A DNA stretch of 64,000 nt, taken from Pedomonas mirosovicensis (GTDB lineage: Bacteria; Pseudomonadota; Alphaproteobacteria; Sphingomonadales; Sphingomonadaceae). The stretch is taken from assembly GCF_022569295.1 (NCBI RefSeq), contig NZ_JAKFIA010000002.1, forward strand, positions 694,001 to 758,000. The letters run 5' to 3'. Below the pieces are notes generated by a model. The model was given only the letters and a program-made list of their open reading frames with translations. It did no database searches and was not told the origin of the DNA. Made by a program: the position numbers and the translations under genes. Position 1 is the first letter of the stretch. Each line of letters begins with the position of its first letter. This document shows positions 1 to 9,677 of the stretch, piece by piece.

Positions 1-837
1 CATGACGTCGGACAGCATCAGGTAGTTGACGATCAGCGAGCCGATGGCGACCTCCGCCCCCACATAGAGGAAGATGGATAGCGCGCCGAAGCCGAAGCGG
101 GGCCGCTTCATGAGGTCGAACGCATGAAAAATGCTGGTCTGGGTGGCGTGCTCCTCCTTCAGCCGGTTGCGGCGCAACCAGATGACGGCGGCGACCACAA
201 GGAGAACGACGGCAAGACCCAGATAGGTGCGAACCACTACGTGGGTTTCCTGCGTGCGGTAAGCGTCGAGCGCCGCGCCCGTGAGCGTTGCCGGGTCAAC
301 GGTTGCAAGACTGCCGAGGATCAGGATGGAGCCGACATAGGGGAAGATCGTGGTGCCGAGCGAGTTGAACGCCTGCCCAAAGGTGAGGCGGCTGTGGGCC
401 GTCTCCGGCGGGCCCAGCAGCGAGATCAGCGGGTTGGCGACCACCTGGACGATGGTGATGCCCGCAGCCAGCACGAACACCGCGATGAGGAAGACGCTGA
501 ACAGGCTCGAGCGGGAGGCCGGTATGAACAGGAGGCAGCCTACCATGATCGTGAGGAGCCCGAAGGCAGCGGTTCGCATGTAACCGGCACGCCGTACGAT
601 GGCCGCCGCCGGGATCGAGATGATGAAATAGGCGGCAAAGAACGCCGACTGCACCAGCATCGCCTGTGCGTAGGAGAGCGTGAACAACTCCTTGAGCTTG
701 GGGATGATGACATCATTCAGGCTGGTGATGCCGCCGAAGATGAAAAACAGGGCGAAGACGAACACCCGCAAGTCCGGCGCGTCGATGCCGCGCGCGGTGG
801 TGTCGGTTGGTTTCAAAGCGGCGGCATCGGCATGCAT
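1..837 (-). CDS. Sugar MFS transporter, FucP / glucose-galactose type (partial)
   Basis: The N-terminal 279 codons of a major facilitator run off the window edge. After a short polar N-terminus come strongly hydrophobic segments with the layout of FucP/GluP-type H+-sugar symporters (LFFIFGGITSLNDVIIPKLK, then AQAMLVQSAFFAAYFIISIP and QVVANPLISLLGPPETAHSR, which is a family hallmark region). It probably carries a hexose or a hydrolysis product across the inner membrane. It lies 50 bp downstream of the GH3 gene on the same strand, so it should be the last visible member of the receptor-halogenase-glucosidase operon. The start at 837 has no strong ribosome binding site; the C-terminal half is not in the window. 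Confidence 0.85.
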   Translation of the reverse strand, partial: MHADAAALKPTDTTARGIDAPDLRVFVFALFFIFGGITSLNDVIIPKLKELFTLSYAQAMLVQSAFFAAYFIISIPAAAIVRRAGYMRTAAFGLLTIMVGCLLFIPASRSSLFSVFLIAVFVLAAGITIVQVVANPLISLLGPPETAHSRLTFGQAFNSLGTTIFPYVGSILILGSLATVDPATLTGAALDAYRTQETHVVVRTYLGLAVVLLVVAAVIWLRRNRLKEEHATQTSIFHAFDLMKRPRFGFGALSIFLYVGAEVAIGSLIVNYLMLSDVM

Positions 838-887
838 GATGGACTCATCAGGTCAAAGGGATGAAAGGGCACGAAGGGCAGGCGGCG

Positions 888-3137
888 TCAGGGTTTCATC
901 TGCCGCCCAGAGAGTGTCGTATCGGCCGACAGAGTGCTGTCGCCGGCAAAACGACCGATCGTCACCTGGTAACGCCCCGGTGTGATCTGCCAGCCGTGGG
1001 CGTCGGTGCTCCAGTTGGCCAGGATGCGCGGCTCGGCAGTGATCGTCACCCGCCGGGTCTCGCCCGGCTGAAGGCCAACCCGCTGCCAGCCCGCCAGCCG
1101 GGCAGGCTTGCCGTCTGCACCCTTCACATAGAGTTGGGGCACGTCCGCGCCCGAACGCTTGCCCGCGTTCGTTACATCGAAGCTCACCGTCACGGTATCG
1201 CCGCCCTTCACCTCCAGATTGCCGTAGGTGAACTGCGTGTAGGAAAGCCCGTAGCCGAAGGGGAACAGAGGCTTCAGCCCCTTCGCCTCATACCAGCGAT
1301 AGCCCACATTGCTGCCCTCCACGTAATCGACCGGGAAGGACTGCACCTCGGCGTTGGAGCCACCGCCCGGGTTGGCTGCGGCGGTTGCGGCTTCCGCGGC
1401 CTTGAACTGGGCAAGGCCCACCGGCTCGGGCCGCGGCGGCTGCGCGGCCTCACGCGGGAAGGTGATCGGCAGCCGGCCGGACGGATTGATCTTGCCGGTC
1501 AGAATACGAGCGATGGCCTCGCCGCCGCGCTGGCCCGGATACCAGGCTTCTAAAATCGCGCCCACCTTGTCGGCCCACGGCATCAGTACCGGCCCGCCGG
1601 TCTCCAGCACCACGACCGTGCGCGCGTTGGAGGCGGCAACCGCCTCGATGAGCGCGTCCTGATTGTCGGGCAGCACCAGATTCTCCGCATCCTGCGCTTC
1701 GGTCTGCCACTGGGTGGCGAAGACGATGGCGATATCGGCGGCTTTTGCTGCCGCGGCAGCAGCTGCGGGATTGCTGCCGTCTACATAGGTAATCTCGGCA
1801 TCCGGCGCTTCGGCCTGAAGGGCCTTCAGCGGTGAGGAGGCGTGATAGGTAACGCGGGCAAAGGACGCGGCGGGGCCGCTCTTCAGCGGAATTTCGATGG
1901 GGGCGCCGCCGACCGAGCGTACCTGCGACGAGCCGCCGCCCGAGAGCACGCCCACATCAGCATGACCGCCGATTACCACGACGCGCTTGGCCGCCTTGGC
2001 AAGCGGCAGCAGGGAGTCCTTGTTCTTTAGGAGGACGATGCCCGCTTCCGCCGCTTTCTGGGCGACAAGCGCGTTGCGGTCATAATTAATGGGCTGGGGC
2101 GCGTCCGGCATCGGGTTTTCGAGGAGGCCGTTTTCGATGACGCCTGTCAGAATGCGCCGCACCATTTCGTCAAGGCGCGCGGCGGGCACTGCGCCTTTCT
2201 CGATGGCTTTCGCCAGCGGCTCGCCAAAATAGATCTGCTTGTCCAGTTCCTGGCCCGACTCCTGGTCGAGCCCGGCGAGTGCTGCTTTTTCGGTCGAGTG
2301 GACGCCGCCCCAGTCGGACATCACCCAGCCCTTATAGTTCCAATCGCGCCGCAGCACATCGGTCAGAAGGAATTTGTTCTCGCACGCCCAGTCGCCGTTG
2401 ACCTTGTTGTAGGCGCACATCACCGAGCCGGGATTGCCCCGCTCGATGGCAATCTGGAAGGCGAGCAGGTCGCTCTCCCGCAACGCCGCCTCGTCGATGC
2501 GTGCATTCAGCACCATGCGGCCCGTCTCCTGCGCGTTCAGCGCGAAGTGCTTGATGGTGGAGACGATGTGGTTGCTCTGCACGCCGCGGATCGCCTCGCC
2601 TGCCATGACTCCGGCCAGCAGCGGGTCCTCGCCCAGATATTCGAAATTGCGGCCGTTCCACGGATCGCGGGTCAGGTTGACGCCGCCCGCCAGCAACACG
2701 TTGAACCGCTTGGCCCTGGCCTCAAGGCCGATCATCGCCCCGCCTTGATAGGCGATCGTGGGATCGAAGCTGGCGGCGGTCGCCAGCCCGGCCGGGAGCG
2801 CGGTTGCCACATCGCCCTTGCGCTGCTCCACCTGATTGGCGACGCCGAGGCTGGCGTCGCTCTCGCGCAGCGTCGGAATACCGAGCCGGGGAATGCCGGG
2901 AATATGTCCGGCGGAGGGGATCATATCCGTCGGCGCGCCGGGCTTGCCGGTCGCCATGGGCGGGAAGAAGCCGTGGACCAGTTGCAGCTTTTCCTCGCGT
3001 GTCATCTCCTTCACCAGCGCATCGGCACGGGCGGCGGCGTTGACCTGCTGTTCGGCCTGAGCCGGAAGCGTGGTGGCGATGAGCAGCGCCGCGGTGGTGA
3101 GCATGACAGGACGGGCCAGAAGATGTGCGGTTTTCAT
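888..3137 (-). CDS. Glycoside hydrolase family 3 beta-glucosidase, secreted
   Basis: 749 residues with an N-terminal signal peptide ending near TLPAQA. The GH3 N-terminal TIM barrel shows KHFALN (about 196-201) and the catalytic nucleophile motif VMSDWGG with Asp275; the GH3 C-terminal sandwich and a fibronectin III-like domain (ending with the PRI/W-rich beta segment) follow. Expected to release glucose or a related sugar from beta-linked oligosaccharides in the periplasm. Its ATG overlaps the stop of the upstream halogenase gene (3134-3137), so the two are translationally coupled; the sugar transporter follows. With the TonB receptor and glucokinase this makes a complete uptake, hydrolysis and phosphorylation route. 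The exact sugar cannot be read from sequence. Confidence 0.92.
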   Translation of the reverse strand: MKTAHLLARPVMLTTAALLIATTLPAQAEQQVNAAARADALVKEMTREEKLQLVHGFFPPMATGKPGAPTDMIPSAGHIPGIPRLGIPTLRESDASLGVANQVEQRKGDVATALPAGLATAASFDPTIAYQGGAMIGLEARAKRFNVLLAGGVNLTRDPWNGRNFEYLGEDPLLAGVMAGEAIRGVQSNHIVSTIKHFALNAQETGRMVLNARIDEAALRESDLLAFQIAIERGNPGSVMCAYNKVNGDWACENKFLLTDVLRRDWNYKGWVMSDWGGVHSTEKAALAGLDQESGQELDKQIYFGEPLAKAIEKGAVPAARLDEMVRRILTGVIENGLLENPMPDAPQPINYDRNALVAQKAAEAGIVLLKNKDSLLPLAKAAKRVVVIGGHADVGVLSGGGSSQVRSVGGAPIEIPLKSGPAASFARVTYHASSPLKALQAEAPDAEITYVDGSNPAAAAAAAKAADIAIVFATQWQTEAQDAENLVLPDNQDALIEAVAASNARTVVVLETGGPVLMPWADKVGAILEAWYPGQRGGEAIARILTGKINPSGRLPITFPREAAQPPRPEPVGLAQFKAAEAATAAANPGGGSNAEVQSFPVDYVEGSNVGYRWYEAKGLKPLFPFGYGLSYTQFTYGNLEVKGGDTVTVSFDVTNAGKRSGADVPQLYVKGADGKPARLAGWQRVGLQPGETRRVTITAEPRILANWSTDAHGWQITPGRYQVTIGRFAGDSTLSADTTLSGRQMKP

Positions 3138-4711
3138 GAAATTCCTTTCATTCCAGTCATGCGGACGGGCGTGGCGGATTGCCGGTAATAGGTATTGAGG
3201 AGGGTCCGGTGATCGGGCAGGTGGGCAAGCGCCTGCTGGCCGGCTGCACGAACCTTGGAGAAGGCGGCCTGTGCTGCTGCAGTGTCAGGATAGGGCGTGA
3301 GGCCTTGCAGCTCGGTTCTGAAGCCCATGCCGTAGAGGATGTAGTGATAGCTTGGCGGCAGGAAGGTCTCGAGATCGACAATGAAATCAAACCGGGACGG
3401 CGGGCGATACCGCCACTCCATCAGTAAATCGTGCAGGTCTCCGGGAATAGAAACCGCGTCCGTGTTGTCGCGCCAGTAGGTCGTGTCGCGCCGTTGGCTG
3501 ATGCAATAATGCAATTTCAGGAAGGCGACGATGCGCTCGAACCGCCCCAGCATGAGCCGGTTGAAACGCCGGGCGACGGCTTCCCGCGTATTGCGATCTC
3601 CTGTGGTAAGAAAATCGCCGAGCATGGAGAGTGCGCTTTCGATCAGCATGATGCCGGTCGACTCCAGCGGCTCAAAAAATCCGGCGGACAGGCCGACTGC
3701 GGCGCAATTGCCGATCCATTGCCGATCGCGGTAGCCGGTGGCAAATTTCAGCAGCCGGGGGGAAAGGCCTTCCATCTCCTTACCGACGTAACGGTGCAGA
3801 ACCGCCTCGGCGGCCTCGTCCGTGCTGTGGCGGCTTGAGTATACGTAACCGACGCCGCGCCGGTTATCGAGGCCGATATCCCAGGTCCAGCCCGCCTCAT
3901 GGGCGGTGGCCAGCGTGTAGGGTCGCACCGGCGTATCGGGCGCATGGTAGGGGACTTGCACCGCTAGCGCGCGGTCGTTGAACAGAGTGTCACCGCAGGG
4001 AATGAACCGTGCGCCCAGTTCCTCGCCGATCAGGCGGGCGCGAAATCCCGAGCAATCGATGAAGAAATCGCCTTCCACCCGGCGGCCATCTGCAAGCAGC
4101 AAAGCGAAAATATCGCCGTTGTCAGCGCGCTCCACCGCAACCACGGTCCCCTCATGTCGGATCGCGCCGCTCGCCGTGGCGACATCGCGCAGGAATCCGG
4201 AAAATCGGGCGGCATCGAAGTGGTAAGCATAATTCATGGGCCCGGAAAAATCCGGATCTTCGGGGCGCTTGGGCCCCCGACCGGCACGGATCAGCTGCTC
4301 CTGCACCGTCACCGCATCGGCAAAGGCAGCCCGCTCTGCCCGATTATCGGCGATCCAATATGGGAGAAGCCCAGGTTCCGAACCGCCGAATGGAAAATTA
4401 AAGGGATGAAAATAGGAGTCCCGCACGCCGTCATTCGGTTCGCGCGCCCACCCCTCGAACAGCACCCCTTGCTTGAAAGTAGCGCTGCTCGCCCGGATAA
4501 AATCCGCCTCGCGCACGTCGAGCGCCGCAAGCGTTGAGCGGATGGTCGGGAAGGTGCCTTCGCCGACGCCGATCGTGCCGATTTCGCTCGATTCCACGAG
4601 CGTGATGGCAGCGCCCTGCTTCAGCGTGCGTGCGAAGTAGGCGGCGGCCAGCCAGCCGGCTGTGCCGCCACCCAGAATGACGATACGGCGGGGAGGACGT
4701 GCCGTCGTCAT
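3134..4711 (-). CDS. Flavin-dependent tryptophan-halogenase family protein
   Basis: 525 residues of the PrnA/tryptophan 7-halogenase fold. The FAD-binding GGGTAGW is at 14-20, the lysine equivalent to catalytic Lys79 of PrnA is Lys80 (ATFKQGVLFEGW), and the conserved glutamate is in PLESTGI (Glu350). The family's WxWxIP signature reads WTWDIG (275-280), with Gly where Pro is expected. These genes are common beside TonB receptors in sphingomonads, caulobacters and xanthomonads, where substrates are mostly unknown, so halogenation of a sugar-linked or aromatic compound is inference only. It sits 21 bp after the receptor gene and overlaps the GH3 gene. A stand-alone flavin reductase would be needed; none is nearby. 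Confidence 0.9.
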   Translation of the reverse strand: MTTARPPRRIVILGGGTAGWLAAAYFARTLKQGAAITLVESSEIGTIGVGEGTFPTIRSTLAALDVREADFIRASSATFKQGVLFEGWAREPNDGVRDSYFHPFNFPFGGSEPGLLPYWIADNRAERAAFADAVTVQEQLIRAGRGPKRPEDPDFSGPMNYAYHFDAARFSGFLRDVATASGAIRHEGTVVAVERADNGDIFALLLADGRRVEGDFFIDCSGFRARLIGEELGARFIPCGDTLFNDRALAVQVPYHAPDTPVRPYTLATAHEAGWTWDIGLDNRRGVGYVYSSRHSTDEAAEAVLHRYVGKEMEGLSPRLLKFATGYRDRQWIGNCAAVGLSAGFFEPLESTGIMLIESALSMLGDFLTTGDRNTREAVARRFNRLMLGRFERIVAFLKLHYCISQRRDTTYWRDNTDAVSIPGDLHDLLMEWRYRPPSRFDFIVDLETFLPPSYHYILYGMGFRTELQGLTPYPDTAAAQAAFSKVRAAGQQALAHLPDHRTLLNTYYRQSATPVRMTGMKGIS

Positions 4712-4732
4712 GATTTTCGCCTTTCCGCGCCG

Positions 4733-7160
4733 TTAGAAGTTAGCTTTGGCGCGGACACCCCAGGTGCGGGGCGGCTGGAGGTTCGACAGGAACACCGGAT
4801 CGTAGCGCGGTGCGCCGAAGGCGCCGGCGCTGGTCCGGATGTGAGCGTTCTCGATGTTCTGTACGAAGGCCTCGATCATGTATTCGTTATTCGGGGCCTG
4901 GTAGCGGATCGAGAAGTCGGAGCGGAAGTAGGCTTTCTGACGGTCCCAGTCCGTTCCCCATGTGCCGCGCTCGATATTATCCACGTTCGCGTTTACGAAC
5001 GGATTGCTGTCGCCATTGAAATAGCTGAGCCAGCTCTTCGTCTCGTAGTGGGTGGTAAAGCGCGGCGTGATTATGCCGCCGTTTGGCAGAACGAAGTCGT
5101 GCTCGTACGATGCCGTAGCCGAGAACCGCGGCGCGTGCGCCAGTTCGTTGCCTTTCAATTGGACGATCGAGGATTCGAGCGATGAGTTGTAGAGGCGCCC
5201 GTCGACGCTTTCCAGCTCGTCGAGCTTGGTCTTCTGCACCGTGCCCGAGAATTGCAGGCGGTCGTTGTCGGTAATGTTCGCCGTCAGCTCGGCCTCGATG
5301 CCGTAGGGCCTTGGCGCCTTCGGCGTTCTGGGTGACCAGCTGGCTGGAGATGACATTGCCCTGCGGATCGCGGAAGGTCACCGCCTGGTTCACCTGGTAT
5401 CCCTTGAAGTCGGAATAGTAGGCGGCCAGGTTCAAAGTAATGCGGCGATCGAAGAAGCGAGACTTCAGGCCGACTTCGTAGTTGGTCAACGTCTCAGGAT
5501 CGGTCAGCTGTGCGTTGTCCTGAATGTTGCCCGACTTGAAGCCAGTGCTGACGCTGGCATAGCCGAGGATGTCCTCAGCAAGATCGGCATCGACGCGTGC
5601 GAGCCACGTGGTCTTGTTCCACGTACCCTTTACGTCGTTGTTCGAGATGCTGAAGCCCGGCAGCAGCGTGACCAGTTCTTCGGCGCTGACATCCGGATAG
5701 GCCCCGAAGATGCCGCCTTGGCAGGCTGCGGCCGGAAGCGTATCCGGGCAACCCGAGAAGGTGACGTTGCGGCCGCCGATGTCTTCCTTCTTGTCGTGCG
5801 TGTAGCGCAGGCCGCCGGTAAAGCGCAGGGCGTCCGTGATATTCCAGGTGGCTTGGCCGAACACGGCACGGGAGTCGATCTGGCGGTTGCCCTGGATGAA
5901 GCTACCCGCCCAGCTGAAGGTGCCGTTGCGATAGCCGTTGCGCTGGTCAATATCGAAGCGGATGCGGTTTTTCTCATGGCTGTAGTAAGCGCCGAGAATC
6001 CAGTCCACCGTCTGCTCGCCGGTCGACTTCAGTTGAAGCTCGTGGCTCTGGAACTCGTAGCGCGAGCTGAGCGTGCGGTTTTCACCAAAGGCACCCACCG
6101 GCAGGTCGTTGCTGGTCGGTGGCAATGCGCCCGCGTCGGCGTCGGTCTGCGTGCTACCGCCGATCCGCGACCAGCCGGCGATGTAGCTGACCTGGATGCT
6201 GTCGGTAATGTCATAATCCATGGTGCTCCGCACGGCGACCGAGTAGCGGTCGGTGTCCGGCGCGGTGTCAGCCAGGGTTGACCAACGCTTGGTGCCGGGG
6301 CGCGGGTTCTGAAGAAGGCCGATCACCGGTGCGCCGTTATCGAGATAGCCCTCGGCGCTCAGATTCCAGGCGAACTGGTTGCTGGGCTGCCACAGCATGC
6401 TCAGGCGGGCGGACTGCTGGCTGGCTGCGTAGTATTTCTTGCCGGTGGTCACGAATGCCGAGCGGTCGACGCCGATGATATCCGGCGCTTCCTGGTAGTC
6501 GGCGTAGCCATCGTGGCGATCGCTGATAAAGGCGGCGCGGAAGGCAAGGGTGTCGGTCACCGGAATGTTGAGCGCACCACGGATGCCGAGGCGATCGTAG
6601 CTGCCAGCCACCGCTTCGACATTGCCGCTGAATTCGCCGAGTTTCGGCTTGGCGGAGACCATGTTGAGCGCACCAACCGTGGCGTTGCGGCCGAACAGCG
6701 TGCCCTGCGGACCGCGCAGAACCTCGACCCGCTCCATGTCGTACATGAGCACCGAGGCGCCCTGGGCGCGCGGCGAATAGATGCCGTCGATGTAGATTGC
6801 CACTTCAGGGTCTGCGACTTCGGTGTAAGCGCTGTCATTACCGATACCACGCAGGGTCAGCAGCACAGCTGACTGGTCGCCCTGTTGGTTGAACTGAAGG
6901 CTCGGCACGAAGCGGGCCAGGTCGGTCACGTCCTTGACCTGCTGACGATCGAGCGTTGCCTGGCTGAAGGCGGAAACGGCGAGCGGCGTGCTCTGCAGGT
7001 TGGTCTCGCGACGAGTTGCCGTCACGATGATATCCTGCGTCAGGGCAGCCGTGTTGGCCTGGGCGCCATCCGCCTGCTGGGCGGATTGTGCGGATGCCGT
7101 GCCGTTCAGGAAAAGTGAGGTCGCGAGCGCAGTGCTCACGACAAGCGCGTGTCTCATCAT
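4733..7160 (-). CDS. TonB-dependent receptor, carbohydrate type (single-base frameshift)
   Basis: Outer membrane receptor of about 808 residues if one base is removed. Signal peptide (to TASAQ), TonB box region DIIVTATRR, plug domain with GIGNDSAYTEVADPEVAIYI and RVEVLRGPQGTLFGRNATVG, then the beta-barrel ending in the aromatic residue F. The first frame covers 7160 to about 5309, the second runs on to 4733. They join at NAEGAKA/YGIEAEL, where GGG at 5306-5308 (plus strand) has one base too many. Ribosome binding site GGGGAGG precedes the ATG. First gene of the operon; the palindrome at 7223-7234 lies in its promoter region. Either a recent null allele or a sequencing error. Confidence 0.9.
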
Positions 7161-7222
7161 TAGCTGTTCCTCCCCATTTCTGCTCTATTTAGGTGAGCTT
7201 GTGATTAGTTTTGTCAGATTAA

Positions 7223-7234
7223 GACAGCGCTGTC
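7223..7234. promoter_or_regulatory. Palindromic operator GACAGCGCTGTC, left copy
   Basis: Perfect 12-bp palindrome with a central CG, 63 bp before the TonB receptor start. A central-CG palindrome of this length is typical of LacI-family operators. On the minus strand its TTGACA half would serve as the -35 element, so binding should block transcription. Inferred operator; the regulator gene is not in the window. Confidence 0.7.
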
Positions 7235-7532
7235 AAGACGTTCTGTTACGTTTCCGTCGTGGCCGGAAAACGCGAGAAAACTGCGCCCTTCAGCGTGGTG
7301 GGATTGTTAAAATTGCGGCCCTTCAGAAGATTTTTTGTAGCCGAGGAGCGGCTGGGATGACTGTTTTGGGGAGCGAACCGGGAAGAGTCGGCGAGCAATG
7401 CCGCTCACGACTGAGACGTTAGTTTGCAGGTAACGCCAAGTAAGGACGCGCGGCCTCCTAAGGCATAGAGCACGGCGTCTGGTTGAGGACAAAAAGCTCA
7501 GCTCCCATCGAACCATTGTCTTAAAAATTATT

Positions 7533-7544
7533 GACAGCGCTGTC
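7533..7544. promoter_or_regulatory. Palindromic operator GACAGCGCTGTC, right copy
   Basis: Second exact copy of the same 12-bp palindrome, 55 bp before the glucokinase start and overlapping a TTGACA -35 candidate at 7531-7536. The shared site implies that the receptor-halogenase-GH3-MFS operon and glucokinase are controlled together. Confidence 0.7.
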
Positions 7545-7599
7545 CATGTCTCTCTTATTTATGGCTGTCGTCGAAGCGATGCAATTTTAACACAGTTGG

Positions 7600-8619
7600 A
7601 TGGTGCCATTGACCAGCTCTTCCCAGATTGCGGCCATTGAAGCTGCTGTGTCCGACTCAGCTGGTCTGATTCTTGTTGGAGATATTGGCGGCACCCATGC
7701 CCGCTTCGCCCTGGCGCCGCTTGCCGGCTCGCTGCAGCTTACCGCCCTGCGGAAATGGCGCGTTGCGGACTTCCCAACCCTTGTCAAGGCGGCGCAGGCC
7801 TATCTTGAGGAAGTTGCTCCCAATAGTGCGGTTCGCCTGGGGTCGATCGCTGTTGCAGGGCCTGCCGTTGATGACAGGGTGCAGGTGACCAACTGTCACT
7901 GGCAGTTTTCTATCCAGGAAACGCAGCATGCGCTGGGTTTCGAGCAGCTTCATACTATCAACGATTTTGCGGCTAACAGTTGGGCTCTGCCCGGTCTTGA
8001 AGATGTTGATTTGGTGCCGATTGGCGCCTGTCGGCCTGACAAGGGACGAGATGGCCTCTCCGTGGTGCTCGGTCCAGGTACGGGCCTTGGCGTTGGCGCG
8101 ATTCACTGCGGTCGCGATGGCCGGGTAACGGTGTTTGAAACCGAAGGTGGGCATGTATCCTTCGCGCCAACGAACGAAGAGGAGGACAGGATTCTTCTAC
8201 GGCTTCGCCAGCGCTATGGCCGCGTCTCCTATGAACGGCTGCTCTGCGGCGCGGGGCTCGTCAATATTTACGATGCGCTGGCAGACTGCGGAACGGAAAT
8301 AGAGCCAAGCGAAGTCACCGCACGCGCCATATCCGATCCGCGCGCCGCACGGGCCGTTGAACTGTTCTGCGAGATGCTCGGCAGCTTTGCGGGCGACGTG
8401 GCGCTGATGTATGGGGCCTGGAATGGCGTCTATCTGGCCGGCGGTGTGCTCGGCGCGATGCGACAGGCGCTTGCAGGAGGCGGCTTTCGCCGCTGTTTTG
8501 AAAACAAGGGGCGTTTCTCCGCCATGCTCGCCCAGGTGCCCACCCTGCTGATCGACCAGCCTGCTCTCGGCCTGATGGGTGCAGCGGCGGCGCTTCGCCA
8601 CCAGCTTGGCAGCCGCTGA
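7600..8619 (+). CDS. glk: Glucokinase (ROK-unrelated, Glk/COG0837 type)
   Basis: 339 residues. The ATP-binding phosphate-1 motif GDIGGTHARFAL is at 27-38; GPGTGLGVGAI and the ETEGGHVSFAP sugar-binding segment follow, as in the proteobacterial Glk family. It phosphorylates cytosolic glucose to glucose 6-phosphate. Divergent from the GH3/receptor operon and sharing its operator, so it would process the glucose released there. Upstream in-frame ATG codons are cut off by a TAA, which leaves the start at 7600. The residues before the motif are longer than in E. coli Glk; a start slightly downstream is possible. Confidence 0.93.
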   Translation: MVPLTSSSQIAAIEAAVSDSAGLILVGDIGGTHARFALAPLAGSLQLTALRKWRVADFPTLVKAAQAYLEEVAPNSAVRLGSIAVAGPAVDDRVQVTNCHWQFSIQETQHALGFEQLHTINDFAANSWALPGLEDVDLVPIGACRPDKGRDGLSVVLGPGTGLGVGAIHCGRDGRVTVFETEGGHVSFAPTNEEEDRILLRLRQRYGRVSYERLLCGAGLVNIYDALADCGTEIEPSEVTARAISDPRAARAVELFCEMLGSFAGDVALMYGAWNGVYLAGGVLGAMRQALAGGGFRRCFENKGRFSAMLAQVPTLLIDQPALGLMGAAAALRHQLGSR

Positions 8620-8774
8620 GATTTTCGGCCCCCCGTCTCATCGTCAAGGCTGGGCGTTGCGGTTCACTAAGGTGGTGCTTACCATGTTCTTGAAGCCGAC
8701 ACGCCGGCAGGTTCGTTCCTGGCTTAACGTCCGCGTTGCATCAATATCGCAACATTGGGTCAGGGATCACGGTG

Positions 8775-9149
8775 ATGAAACATGGCTTTACTCTGCGAAT
8801 CTTCCTGGGCGTCTTTACCGCAGCGGGGCTCTCCTCTGGCGTGCCCAACCTTGCCTTGGCGCACCATGGCTGGAGTTCCTATGATGCCAGCAAGATTATT
8901 ACGCTTACAGCACAGTTGCAGGACGTAGTCTGGCGTAACCCGCACGCTGAGGCCAAGGTTGATTATAGTGGTGAAACCTGGGTGGTGGTACTGGCGCCCA
9001 TCAGCCGGATGGAGGCGCGGGGGTTGACCAAGGACATGCTCAAAAATGGCGTGACAGCCACGCTGGAAGGCTATCCGCGCAGTGACGGCACGCCAGAAAT
9101 GCGGCTGGAGCGGATCACGGTCAACGGCAAGACGGTTGAGCTGCGCTAG
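8775..9149 (+). CDS. DUF6152 family periplasmic protein
   Basis: 124 residues starting at an ATG preceded by AGGGA. Signal peptide ends at NLALA, and the mature protein begins HHGWSSYD, a histidine-rich start typical of this family; WRNPHAE and a C-terminal beta-rich domain follow. Function is not known; an OB-like fold and metal binding through the N-terminal histidines have been suggested by sequence only. The next gene (DUF6644 membrane protein) follows after 3 bp, and the two families are often neighbours. An earlier ATG at 8736 would put residues ahead of the signal peptide and is less likely. Confidence 0.75.
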   Translation: MKHGFTLRIFLGVFTAAGLSSGVPNLALAHHGWSSYDASKIITLTAQLQDVVWRNPHAEAKVDYSGETWVVVLAPISRMEARGLTKDMLKNGVTATLEGYPRSDGTPEMRLERITVNGKTVELR

Positions 9150-9152
9150 GCG

Positions 9153-9632
9153 ATGGATCTTACGGCGGCAGCGCACGCCCTCGAAAGTTCTGCTCTTGGC
9201 GCTTGGGTGCGAGGCTCGCCGGTTGCCTACCCGGTCGCCAACCTCGTCCATTTGCTGGGGCTCGTGCTGCTGATCGGCGGCATCGGGATTGTCGACCTGC
9301 GGCTCATCGGCCTAGGGAGGCGAATTCCACTTATGCCGCTTGCGCGGTTTCTAACACCCCTGGCAATTGCCGGTCTTATGTTGCTGCTCGCCAGTGGTTT
9401 TCTTCTATTCGCGGCTGATGCGGGACCGCTGATCAGATCGGCCGCGTTTCGCTGGAAAATGGTTCTGCTCGCGCTTGCGCTCATCAATGCCATTCTGTTC
9501 CAGCTACTCTGGCGACGCAAAGTTGGAGGTTGGAGCAGGGGTGTGCCGTCACCAGCCCGAGCCATGGCCGGCCTGTCGCTTGGCCTATGGCTGGCAATTG
9601 CAACCTTCGGGCGGTTGATCGCCTATAACTGA
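9153..9632 (+). CDS. DUF6644 / DUF2214-like integral membrane protein
   Basis: 159 residues with four predicted membrane segments (about 28-48, 63-83, 98-116 and 137-155). His33 (LVHLLGLVLLIGGIGIVDLRL) and Arg44 lie in the first segment, as in this family. No catalytic role is known. Coupled to the DUF6152 gene by a 3-bp gap; the pair may form a membrane plus periplasmic unit. Confidence 0.75.
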   Translation: MDLTAAAHALESSALGAWVRGSPVAYPVANLVHLLGLVLLIGGIGIVDLRLIGLGRRIPLMPLARFLTPLAIAGLMLLLASGFLLFAADAGPLIRSAAFRWKMVLLALALINAILFQLLWRRKVGGWSRGVPSPARAMAGLSLGLWLAIATFGRLIAYN

Positions 9633-9677
9633 TAGTCAAGGGCTTCCTTCCTGTAAGCAGCTACTACCGGGAGCACT

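Larger units (their letters stand above)
7161..7599. promoter_or_regulatory. Divergent promoter region between TonB receptor and glucokinase
   Basis: About 440 bp without a gene. It holds two copies of a perfect 12-bp palindrome, one near each end (listed separately), and AT-rich stretches compatible with two outward promoters. On the plus strand TTGACA (7531-7536) overlaps the right palindrome, with TTATTT about 18 bp further. On the minus strand TTGACA overlaps the left palindrome in the same way. The centre shows no reading frame with a recognisable product. Confidence 0.6.

Noticed and set aside
2298-3188. 296-codon open frame on the plus strand
   Set aside because: Antisense of the GH3 gene, with no recognisable product.
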